Of a stretch of DNA of 8,437 nt, positions 1 to 5,864 are shown piece by piece. The translations under genes were made by a program, and so were the position numbers. The stretch comes from Spirochaetales bacterium (GTDB taxonomy: Bacteria > Spirochaetota > Spirochaetia > Sphaerochaetales > Sphaerochaetaceae), in NCBI GenBank assembly GCA_028723145.1, contig JAQYFM010000263.1:1-8437 (forward strand), given 5' to 3'. A model generated the notes under the pieces. It was given only the letters and a program-made list of their open reading frames with translations, was not told the origin of the DNA and ran no database searches. The stretch's first letter is position 1. Each line of letters opens with the position of its first letter.

Positions 1-7
1 GAAATAT

Positions 8-1300
8 ATGTTAAATTTAGTAAATAATGGTATTAATAGTTGTAATCTTCCTGACGATAAAGGTTTCTTTGGCACTTATGGTGGTTCTTTTATTCCTCCA
101 CAGCTACAAGAGGTAATGGATGAAGTGGCGAGGGAATATGAAAGAATTAGCAAGGATCCAGAGTTTATTAAAGAACTCAATGACCTTCAAGCACACTATA
201 CAGGAAGGCCTTCTCCGGTGTACTATGCCAAGCGCCTTTCACAGGCCGTTGGAGGAGCACAAATCTATCTTAAGAGAGAAGATTTAAACCACACAGGAGC
301 ACATAAGATAAACCATTGTATTGGTGAAGTTTTGCTTGCAAAGAAGATGGGTAAAAAGAAGGTAATTGCAGAAACTGGTGCAGGACAACATGGAGTAGCC
401 CTCGCAACTGCAGCAGCTCTCATGGGTCTTGAATGTGATATCTACATGGGTGAAATCGATGTTATGAAGGAAGCTCCAAATGTATCTCGAATGAAGGTAT
501 TAGGGGCAAAAGTTATTCCGGTAAAATCAGGTACACGATCATTAAAAGATGCAGTAGATGAAGCATTTAAAGCCTATTTACAAGACCCTATTAACCAAAT
601 TTATTGTATTGGTTCTGTAGTAGGTCCTCATCCTTTCCCGATGATGGTTAGAGATTTCCAATCTGTAATTGGATTTGAAGCAAAAAAACAAATTCAAGAA
701 ATGACAGGACAGCTTCCTAATAGTGTTGTTGCATGTGTAGGAGGTGGTTCTAATGCAATGGGTATTTTTTCTGCCTTTATTGAAGATAGTTCAGTTAAGC
801 TCTATGGTGTTGAGCCTGCAGGTATGGGCCTTGATACACCTAATCATGCAGCTACAATTGCAAAGGGCACAGAAGGTATCTTACATGGCTTTAAGTCTTT
901 AGTAATTCAAGATGAAAAAGGTAATCCTCTGCCTGTATATTCAATCGCTTCAGGCTTAGACTATCCTGGCGTTGGACCTCAACATAGCTATCTACACTCT
1001 ATTGGTAGAGTAAACTATAAAACTGCTACAGATAGAGAAGCTGTTGAAGCCTTCTATGCACTTTCAAGAATGGAAGGTATTATTCCAGCTCTTGAATCAA
1101 GTCATGCCGTTGCATATGCAGTAAAATTAGCCCAAGAGAGCAAAAAAGATGATATTATCCTTGTTAACCTTTCAGGTAGAGGTGATAAAGATATTGATTT
1201 TGTAATGCAAAACTACCCTCTTGTAGATTATGAACCAGAGGAAAACCCTACAAATAGTTATCAAGAGTTCCTTTCGCACATACAAATTAGAAGGAAATAG
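8..1300 (+). CDS. trpB: Tryptophan synthase beta chain
   Basis: PLP enzyme that condenses indole with L-serine to give L-tryptophan in the cytoplasm, normally as an alpha2-beta2 complex with TrpA. Seen: the PLP-lysine motif NHTGAHKIN with Lys100 as the expected Schiff-base lysine; the catalytic Glu122 in AETGAGQHG; the phosphate-binding loop GGGSNAMG (245-252); GLDYPGVGP (316-324, with the conserved Asp318); PALESSHA (360-367); and LSGRGDKD (388-395). All key residues are present and the 430-residue length is slightly above the usual ~390-410, the excess being about 15 residues before the conserved FGTYGGSF. The start is the first ATG in the window. Only 7 bp lie upstream (gaaatat) and show no Shine-Dalgarno, so a start further upstream cannot be excluded. 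No trpA or other trp gene follows; a terminator does. It may therefore work as a lone indole-salvage enzyme, unless trp genes lie to the left. Family assignment is near certain; the stand-alone role is inference. Confidence 0.96.
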   Translation: MLNLVNNGINSCNLPDDKGFFGTYGGSFIPPQLQEVMDEVAREYERISKDPEFIKELNDLQAHYTGRPSPVYYAKRLSQAVGGAQIYLKREDLNHTGAHKINHCIGEVLLAKKMGKKKVIAETGAGQHGVALATAAALMGLECDIYMGEIDVMKEAPNVSRMKVLGAKVIPVKSGTRSLKDAVDEAFKAYLQDPINQIYCIGSVVGPHPFPMMVRDFQSVIGFEAKKQIQEMTGQLPNSVVACVGGGSNAMGIFSAFIEDSSVKLYGVEPAGMGLDTPNHAATIAKGTEGILHGFKSLVIQDEKGNPLPVYSIASGLDYPGVGPQHSYLHSIGRVNYKTATDREAVEAFYALSRMEGIIPALESSHAVAYAVKLAQESKKDDIILVNLSGRGDKDIDFVMQNYPLVDYEPEENPTNSYQEFLSHIQIRRK

Positions 1301-1304
1301 TATT

Positions 1305-1333
1305 ATGGCATGTGAAAAAACATGCCATTTTTT
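1305..1333 (+). terminator. Intrinsic terminator after trpB
   Basis: A perfect 9-bp stem (ATGGCATGT at 1305-1313 with ACATGCCAT at 1320-1328) closes a 6-nt loop (GAAAAA) and runs straight into six T residues. It begins 4 bp after the trpB stop, so trpB transcription should end here and lrgA should need its own promoter. Confidence 0.92.
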
Positions 1334-1344
1334 ATCTCTCCTGC

Positions 1345-1371
1345 TTGAATACATAAAGGCTTTGTGATAAA
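1345..1371 (+). promoter_or_regulatory. Possible lrgAB promoter
   Basis: Only 48 bp separate the trpB terminator from lrgA. They contain TTGAAT (1345-1350) and GATAAA (1366-1371), a 15-bp spacing that is short for sigma-70. If the -10 is right, transcription would start within a few bases of the lrgA ATG, giving a nearly leaderless message, which would fit the absence of a good Shine-Dalgarno there. A weak hairpin (GGCTTT 1358-1363 with AAAGCT 1369-1374) overlaps it. Matches this loose occur often by chance in AT-rich DNA. Confidence 0.25.
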
Positions 1372-1381
1372 GCTATGAGCC

Positions 1382-1738
1382 ATGAAAATTCTCATTCAGA
1401 TTTCAGTGATTTTCACTATATGTCTTATAGGAGAGGCCCTTTCTGCTATCATTCCATTTCCAGTCCCAGCCTCTATAATTGCACTACTACTTTTATTGGT
1501 CCTTTTATTAACAGGGCTTATTAAAGTAGACCATATTAAAGAAAAGAGTGATTTTTTACTTACTAATATGGCTTTCTTTTTCGTACCTGCTGGTGTAAAG
1601 ATTATTGAGCACTTTGAGACAATTAAATCAATTTGGCTCCCAATCTTTATTATCGTGATTGTAAGTACAGTTTTAGTTTTCTGTACAACAACACTAACAG
1701 TTATATTAGTTAACAAATTAACTGGAGGGAAAAAATGA
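1382..1738 (+). CDS. lrgA: LrgA/CidA family membrane protein
   Basis: Small polytopic membrane protein, 118 residues, the usual length for the family. Visible hydrophobic segments lie at about 4-22, 28-48, 62-78 and 86-112. Family landmarks are IPFPVPASIIALLLL (24-38) and the FFFVPAGV motif (65-72). Known of the family: LrgA/CidA proteins were first described as holin-like modulators of murein hydrolase activity and lysis in Staphylococcus; later work on the B. subtilis PftAB/YsbAB and S. mutans LrgAB pairs supports pyruvate transport together with LrgB. The start is fixed by an in-frame TGA at 1376-1378 just upstream, so 1382 is the first possible ATG; no convincing Shine-Dalgarno precedes it (AAAGG at 1355-1359 is 22 nt away). 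It is translationally coupled to lrgB by an ATGA overlap. Lysis control versus pyruvate transport cannot be decided from sequence; the pyruvate-making neighbours favour transport. Confidence 0.88.
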   Translation: MKILIQISVIFTICLIGEALSAIIPFPVPASIIALLLLLVLLLTGLIKVDHIKEKSDFLLTNMAFFFVPAGVKIIEHFETIKSIWLPIFIIVIVSTVLVFCTTTLTVILVNKLTGGKK

Positions 1739-2427
1739 AAGAAGCTGTTTTTTCTTCCCCATTATTTGGCATTTCAATTTCAATTATCGCTTATTATATA
1801 GGCGTTGTTTTAAATAAGAAAACCAAGATTGCTTTAGTAAATCCACTCCTTATTAGCTATGTTATAATTATTTCATTTTTGAAAGTATTTAACATTCCTC
1901 TTGAGTGGTATCTTAATGGAGGAGATTTTATTAATCTCTTCTTAACACCTGCAACAGCAGTACTTGCACTTACTATTTATCGCCAGAGAAAGCTAATAAA
2001 AGAAAACTTTCTAACAATAGCTTTAGCAACTTTTGTTGGAGCAATTACTTCAATTGTATCTGTATTAGCACTTTGTAAATTATTCTCTTTGTCAGATCCA
2101 ATTACCTATTCACTGCTTCCTAAGAGTATTACAACACCAATGGCAATTGCTGTTAGCTCATCAATTGGTGGAATTGAATCTATTACAGTACTTGCAGTAA
2201 TAATTACAGGTGTTACTGGTAATATCTTAGCACCTGTTTTAATAAAGCTATTAAAGGTCAAAGATCCAATAACACAAGGTGTTGCAATTGGAACCTGCTC
2301 CCATGCTGTAGGAACAAGTAAAGCAGTTGAGCTTGGAGATGTTCAAGGAGCAGTATCCTCAGTTGCACTTACCTTCACAGGTATTATTACTGTCGTTTTA
2401 TCACTTATTATTTTCAACTTTATTTAA
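1735..2427 (+). CDS. lrgB: LrgB/CidB family membrane protein
   Basis: Integral membrane partner of LrgA, 230 residues, normal for the family. Visible landmarks are FLTPATAVLALTIYRQ (69-84), LLPKSITTPMAIAVS (127-141) followed by SSIGGIESIT, and the C-terminal GVAIGTCSHAVGTSKA (182-197), all strongly conserved in LrgB/CidB/YohK proteins. Most of the chain is hydrophobic, with around six or seven membrane segments. The start overlaps the lrgA stop (ATGA at 1735-1738) and is preceded by a strong Shine-Dalgarno GGAGGG (1724-1729), so LrgA and LrgB should be made together. LrgAB pairs are reported as pyruvate transporters in several Bacillota, and as lysis modulators in staphylococci. No LytTR-type two-component regulator, which often accompanies lrgAB, is in the window. 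The last 27 bp overlap the convergent YitT gene. Confidence 0.93.
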   Translation: MKEAVFSSPLFGISISIIAYYIGVVLNKKTKIALVNPLLISYVIIISFLKVFNIPLEWYLNGGDFINLFLTPATAVLALTIYRQRKLIKENFLTIALATFVGAITSIVSVLALCKLFSLSDPITYSLLPKSITTPMAIAVSSSIGGIESITVLAVIITGVTGNILAPVLIKLLKVKDPITQGVAIGTCSHAVGTSKAVELGDVQGAVSSVALTFTGIITVVLSLIIFNFI

Positions 2428-3300
2428 AGGTTGAAAGCCATTACCAAGGACCTGATAAGCATCATTAATAAACATGAATGCTGTTGGGTCCTCTTCATGT
2501 ACAATCTTTTCAAGTGTCATTAATTGGTTGTTATGAACAACAACCATCAACATATTTCTTTCTTTTGAAGTGTATATTCCTGTTCCTCTAAATAATGTAC
2601 CACCATGATGGAGTTCGGTAATTACTCTTCTTGAGATATCAGGACATCGTTCATTTGAGAAAATAAAGGCCGTCTTTGCAAGACTTGTTCCAACCTTAAC
2701 AACCATTAAATTAATCATTGTTCCAGAAATATACATGGCAATAAATGCCATTAAGGTATTTCGCAGGCCAAAGAAAAAAGTTCCTATCATCACGACAGAA
2801 ATGTTCATTAAAAATTCAATGCTTCCTACTGCAAATGGAGTGTGCTTTGCAACTATTTGAGCCAGGATATCTGTTCCTCCACAGTTAGAGCCCGCTCTCA
2901 TTACAATACCAATTCCACTACCAACTAAAACACCATATGCAATTGCGGATAATAAGACATTTACAGAATCTGAGTAATCAAGGAAACCTTTATATTGAGT
3001 CAGATTTCCTATCAAAGACACCCATACAGAAAGTAATGTAGAGCCAACAAATACCCTTAAGCCATATACAGAACCAAAGACCTTCATACCAAGTAAGAAT
3101 AGTGGAATATTGATACACATCATTACTACACCTGGGTCAAATCCCAATGAGTAGTACAGTATTGTTCCAACACCAGTAACTCCACCACCTGTTAATTTTG
3201 CTGGATTTGAAAAGAGCGCTATGCCACATGCAGCGACAAAAGTTCCGAACACGATTCTAAGATAGTCATACACGACTCTTAATTGTTTTCTACCACACAT
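2401..3300 (-). CDS. YitT family membrane protein
   Basis: Predicted inner-membrane protein of the YitT family: an N-terminal multi-pass domain followed by a soluble C-terminal DUF2179-type domain. Numbering from the ATG at 3300, the protein is 299 residues. Conserved membrane-domain motifs are NPAKLTGGGVTG (32-43) and GSNCGGTDILA (137-147); the hydrophobic part covers about residues 10-205. The cytoplasmic domain (about 208-290) holds the family pattern GTLFRGTGIYT and ends with INDAYQVLGNGF. No biochemical activity is established for this family; a transport role is often guessed. Start choice is uncertain: the frame stays open to a TTG at 3339 (312 residues) with an AGAGGG 12 nt upstream, while the ATG at 3300 has no clear Shine-Dalgarno but gives a more typical length and avoids a peculiar hydrophobic leader. 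It is convergent with lrgB (27-bp overlap) and divergent from oadG. No intrinsic terminator is evident beyond its stop. Confidence 0.9.
   Translation of the reverse strand: MCGRKQLRVVYDYLRIVFGTFVAACGIALFSNPAKLTGGGVTGVGTILYYSLGFDPGVVMMCINIPLFLLGMKVFGSVYGLRVFVGSTLLSVWVSLIGNLTQYKGFLDYSDSVNVLLSAIAYGVLVGSGIGIVMRAGSNCGGTDILAQIVAKHTPFAVGSIEFLMNISVVMIGTFFFGLRNTLMAFIAMYISGTMINLMVVKVGTSLAKTAFIFSNERCPDISRRVITELHHGGTLFRGTGIYTSKERNMLMVVVHNNQLMTLEKIVHEEDPTAFMFINDAYQVLGNGFQPLNKVENNK
2411..2437. other. Stem-loop at lrgB/yitT convergent overlap
   Basis: An 11-bp stem (2411-2421 with 2427-2437, two G:T wobbles on the plus strand) encloses a 5-nt loop, ATTTA. It covers the lrgB stop codon and the last codons of the opposing YitT gene. 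There is no T-tract on either side, so it is not a classic intrinsic terminator; it might still slow or end convergent transcription, or simply be AT-rich coincidence constrained by two overlapping reading frames. Confidence 0.35.
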
Positions 3301-3339
3301 AACAAGACAAATTATGTATAGCCAAATATATTTTTGCAA

Positions 3340-3449
3340 CCACTATTTTTACCCTCTAATAGTTGAAATATGCATATGTTTTGAGATATAGTTTTTAGTG
3401 GATAATCTTATAGTAAAAATAAAATTATATAAAATAGGAGAAAGCTTAC
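3340..3449. promoter_or_regulatory. Divergent promoter region, yitT / oadGAB
   Basis: This 110-bp gap separates the divergent YitT gene and oadG and must hold the oad operon promoter. Candidate plus-strand elements are TTGAAA (3363-3368) with TATAGT (3387-3392), 18-bp spacing, or TTGAGA (3381-3386) with TAATCT (3403-3408), 16-bp spacing. A 10-bp perfect palindrome, ATATGCATAT (3368-3377), lies inside the first candidate and could be a regulator site, although short AT-rich palindromes are common. On the minus strand AGAGGG (complement of 3352-3357) could be the ribosome binding site for the TTG start of the YitT protein. I cannot choose between the promoters by eye. Confidence 0.45.
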
Positions 3450-3731
3450 ATGTTATCACTGTTAGCGAATTTGCCAAAAGAAGTACTTGTCAAGCAAATT
3501 CAAGATGGCTTAGTCCTTCTTGTACTTGGTATGGGCACTGTATTCGTCTTTTTGACTATTCTCATTTTCACAACAAAGCTTTTGAGCAAGGTATGTGCAC
3601 GTTTTGCTCCTGCAAAGCCAGCTACTCCTGCTCCTAAAAAAAGCACTGCAGCACCACAGAATTCAGGTGTAAATAAAGATGCCGAAATTGCAGCTGCCAT
3701 CGCAGCCGCTTATGCGCGTTCAAACAACTAA
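3450..3731 (+). CDS. oadG: Na+-pumping decarboxylase gamma subunit (OadG)
   Basis: Small membrane-anchor subunit that holds the carboxyltransferase/biotin subunit to the membrane beta subunit. The 93-residue protein has the family plan: a short N-terminus, one strongly hydrophobic helix (about 20-45, DGLVLLVLGMGTVFVFL onward), a basic stop-transfer stretch, a Pro/Ala/Lys-rich linker (about 53-70) and an amphipathic C-terminal tail DAEIAAAIAAAYARSNN. The DG..LL.LGMG.VF pattern is typical of the OadG family. The tail has no histidine at all, whereas the Klebsiella OadG tail is reported to use histidines for zinc binding, so that detail differs here. The ATG at 3450 has a good Shine-Dalgarno AGGAGA (3436-3441, 8-nt spacing). 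oadA follows after 17 bp, giving the G-A-B order known from Klebsiella. The exact substrate of the complex is set by OadA, not by this subunit. Confidence 0.87.
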   Translation: MLSLLANLPKEVLVKQIQDGLVLLVLGMGTVFVFLTILIFTTKLLSKVCARFAPAKPATPAPKKSTAAPQNSGVNKDAEIAAAIAAAYARSNN

Positions 3732-3748
3732 AACCAAAGGATTAACAA

Positions 3749-5854
3749 ATGGCAAAGAAGAAAATTAATTTCATGTGTACAGCATTCCGTGACGGCTTCC
3801 AGTCTGTTTACGGCGCAAGAGTTTTCACAAAAGACTTTATGCCTGCAGTTGCAGCAGCAAGAGAAGCAGGAATTACTCATTTTGAAGCAGGTGGTGGTGC
3901 TCGTTTCCAGGCTCTCTACTTCTACACAAATGAAGATGCTTTCAAGATGATGGATGAGTTTAGAGAAGTTGCAGGTCCAGATGCAAACCTTCAGACACTT
4001 TCAAGAGGTGTTAACGTAGTAGGTCTCGATTCTCAGCCAAGAGATATTATTAAGCTCCATGCTCAGATGTTTAAGAAGCATGGTATGACAACAATCAGAA
4101 ACTTCGATGCATTAAACGATGTAAATAACCTTATCGACTCAGGTAGAGCAATTCACGAAGCAGGCTTAAAGCACGAAGTAACTGTTACAATGATGAGTCT
4201 TCCAGATAGCTATCATGCAGCAGCTCACAACCCAGAGTTCTATGAGAAGATTCTTCGCCAGATTCTTGATGCAGGTATCCCATTTGATTCTCTCTGTTTC
4301 AAAGATGCTTCTGGTACATCAACTCCTCACAATGTATATGAGACAATCAAGAGAGCTAGAAAGCTCCTTGGACCAAACGTAAATATCGTTTTCCACTCAC
4401 ATGAAACAGCTGGTGTTTCAATTCAGCAGTACATGTCAGCTATTGAAGCTGGTGCAACACAGGTTGACCTTTCAATGAGCCCATGTTCAGGTGGTACATG
4501 TCAGCCAGACATCCTTACAATGTGGCATGCATTAAGAGGTACAGACTATGACCTCGGAATCGATGTTAACAAGGTACAGGAAGCTGAAAGAGTTTTTGAA
4601 AACTGCATGAAGGATTACTTCCTCCCACCAGAGGCAACAAAAGTTAATCCAAACATCCCATTCTTCCCTCTTCCTGGTGGTGCTCTTACAGCTAATACTC
4701 AGATGCTCCGTGATAACAACCTCATGGATAAATATCCAGAGATCGTTGAAGCTATGGGTGATGTTGTTAAGAAGGGTGGTTTCGGTACTTCTGTAACTCC
4801 TGTTTCACAGTTCTACTTCCAGCAGGCATTCAATAACGTAATGTTTGGACCATGGAAGAAGATTGCTGAAGGCTATGGTAAGATGGTTCTTGGTTACTTT
4901 GGTAAGACTCCAGTTGAACCAGATCAGGAAGTTGTAAAGGCAGCAGCAGAACAGCTTAAGCTTGAGCCTACAACAGAAAAGGTTGTTGACCTTAACGATA
5001 AGAACCCTAATAAGGGTAGAGAAGCAGCTATCAAGATGCTTAAGGAAGCTAACCTTGAAGAAAGCGAAGAAAACATCTTTATTGCAGCTAGCTGTAAGGA
5101 AAAGGGTATCCTTTATCTCACAGGTAAAGCTAAGGTTAATGGTGTTAGAAAAGTTGAGAAGGAAGCTCCTAAGAGTGCTCCAGCAGCTAAGAAGAATACT
5201 TCTGGTGAATACACAGTTACAGTTAATGGCACAGCTTATGGTGTTAAACTTGATGGTGCTAATGCAATTGTTAATGGCGTTTCTTACCCTCTCTCAATTG
5301 CTGACGGACTTAAGGTTGCCGCAGCTCCAGCAGCAGCTCAGGTTGTTGTAACAGGTTCTCAAGATGTAACAGCTCCAATGCCAGGCCTTATCTTAAAGAT
5401 GAATGTTAAGGTTGGTGATGAAGTTAAGAAGAACCAAGAGATTGCAGTAATGGAAGCTATGAAGATGGAAAACCCAATCTATGCTCCATGTGATGGTAAG
5501 ATTACAGCAATCAAGGCTAACCAGGGTGATCAGCTCCAGGCTGGAGATGTAATTCTCTCAATCGGTGGCACACAGGTTGTTCAAGCAGCTCCTGCTCCAG
5601 CAGCAGCTCCTGTAGCAGCTCCAGTTGCAGCACCAGCAGGTGGTACAGAAGTTAAGGCTCCAATGCCAGGTCTTATCCTCAAGCTCAACGTTAAGAAGGG
5701 TGATCAGGTTAAGAAGAACGATGAAATCGCTGTAATGGAAGCTATGAAGATGGAAAACCCAATCTACGCTCCATGTGATGGCGTTGTATCAGATATCTCA
5801 GTCAACCAGGGTGATCAGCTCCAGGCTGATGACACTATCATGGTAATCGCTTAA
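3749..5854 (+). CDS. oadA: Biotin-dependent decarboxylase alpha subunit, two biotinyl domains
   Basis: Carboxyltransferase plus biotin carrier, most likely for oxaloacetate: it moves the substrate carboxyl to biotin, releasing pyruvate, and carboxybiotin is then decarboxylated by OadB. Domains: a TIM-barrel carboxyltransferase (about 5-275) with predicted metal ligands Asp15 (RDGFQS), Lys185 (CFKDASG, expected carbamylated) and His216/His218 (FHSHET); a PYC/OADA-type association region (about 290-465); a short beta-rich segment (about 486-520); biotinyl domain 1 (about 541-606, biotin Lys572 in EAMKMEN); an Ala/Pro linker (about 608-634); and biotinyl domain 2 (about 636-701, Lys667). At 701 residues it exceeds the usual ~590-600 because of the second biotinyl domain. 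The barrel wording differs from canonical OadA/PycB: RDGFQS instead of RDAHQS, FEAGGGARF instead of EVWGGATF, and the NPWE-like motif is absent. AAAGG (3736-3740) precedes the start; OadB follows after 10 bp. Oxaloacetate specificity is inferred. Confidence 0.9.
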   Translation: MAKKKINFMCTAFRDGFQSVYGARVFTKDFMPAVAAAREAGITHFEAGGGARFQALYFYTNEDAFKMMDEFREVAGPDANLQTLSRGVNVVGLDSQPRDIIKLHAQMFKKHGMTTIRNFDALNDVNNLIDSGRAIHEAGLKHEVTVTMMSLPDSYHAAAHNPEFYEKILRQILDAGIPFDSLCFKDASGTSTPHNVYETIKRARKLLGPNVNIVFHSHETAGVSIQQYMSAIEAGATQVDLSMSPCSGGTCQPDILTMWHALRGTDYDLGIDVNKVQEAERVFENCMKDYFLPPEATKVNPNIPFFPLPGGALTANTQMLRDNNLMDKYPEIVEAMGDVVKKGGFGTSVTPVSQFYFQQAFNNVMFGPWKKIAEGYGKMVLGYFGKTPVEPDQEVVKAAAEQLKLEPTTEKVVDLNDKNPNKGREAAIKMLKEANLEESEENIFIAASCKEKGILYLTGKAKVNGVRKVEKEAPKSAPAAKKNTSGEYTVTVNGTAYGVKLDGANAIVNGVSYPLSIADGLKVAAAPAAAQVVVTGSQDVTAPMPGLILKMNVKVGDEVKKNQEIAVMEAMKMENPIYAPCDGKITAIKANQGDQLQAGDVILSIGGTQVVQAAPAPAAAPVAAPVAAPAGGTEVKAPMPGLILKLNVKKGDQVKKNDEIAVMEAMKMENPIYAPCDGVVSDISVNQGDQLQADDTIMVIA
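5372..5563 (+). repeat. Biotinyl domain repeat, copy 1
   Basis: First of two in-frame tandem copies inside oadA, residues 542-605, biotin-acceptor Lys572 (codon 5462-5464). The copy-to-copy offset is exactly 285 bp (95 codons). Fifty of 64 residues match copy 2, and the 20 residues 564-583 around the biotin lysine are identical. At DNA level 5447-5481 (35 bp) and 5519-5543 (25 bp) are perfect matches to copy 2. Confidence 0.93.
5657..5848 (+). repeat. Biotinyl domain repeat, copy 2
   Basis: Second in-frame copy, residues 637-700, biotin-acceptor Lys667 (codon 5747-5749), reaching the C-terminus of OadA. Its perfect DNA matches to copy 1 are at 5732-5766 and 5804-5828. The copies are separated by an Ala/Pro/Val-rich flexible linker (about residues 608-634) that itself looks like internally repeated short units. 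Both motifs are intact, so both lysines are expected to be substrates of biotin-protein ligase. Confidence 0.93.
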
Positions 5855-5864
5855 GGAGTGATAG

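Noticed and set aside
1396..1716. Minus-strand open frame of 106 codons opposite lrgA
   Set aside because: It mirrors the lrgA coding frame and has no recognisable protein pattern or start signal.
3398..3637. Open frame of 79 codons on the plus strand overlapping the oadG start
   Set aside because: It is out of frame with oadG, has no family-like sequence and no ribosome binding site, and oadG has a clear Shine-Dalgarno and a recognisable protein. It is a shadow.
4962..5351. Plus-strand 129-codon frame inside oadA
   Set aside because: Leu/Gln/Arg-rich low-complexity product from reading the oadA AAG/GCT-rich codons out of frame. The oadA frame is continuous and explains the region.
5372..5848. 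Tandem repeats as a CRISPR or non-coding satellite
   Set aside because: The repeat is in frame, 95 codons long, and each unit encodes a complete biotinyl domain.
3749..5854. Pyruvate carboxylase B subunit or transcarboxylase 5S instead of decarboxylase alpha
   Set aside because: The gene is flanked within 17 bp and 10 bp by the OadG and OadB membrane subunits, and no biotin carboxylase gene is present, so a membrane decarboxylase is the better reading.
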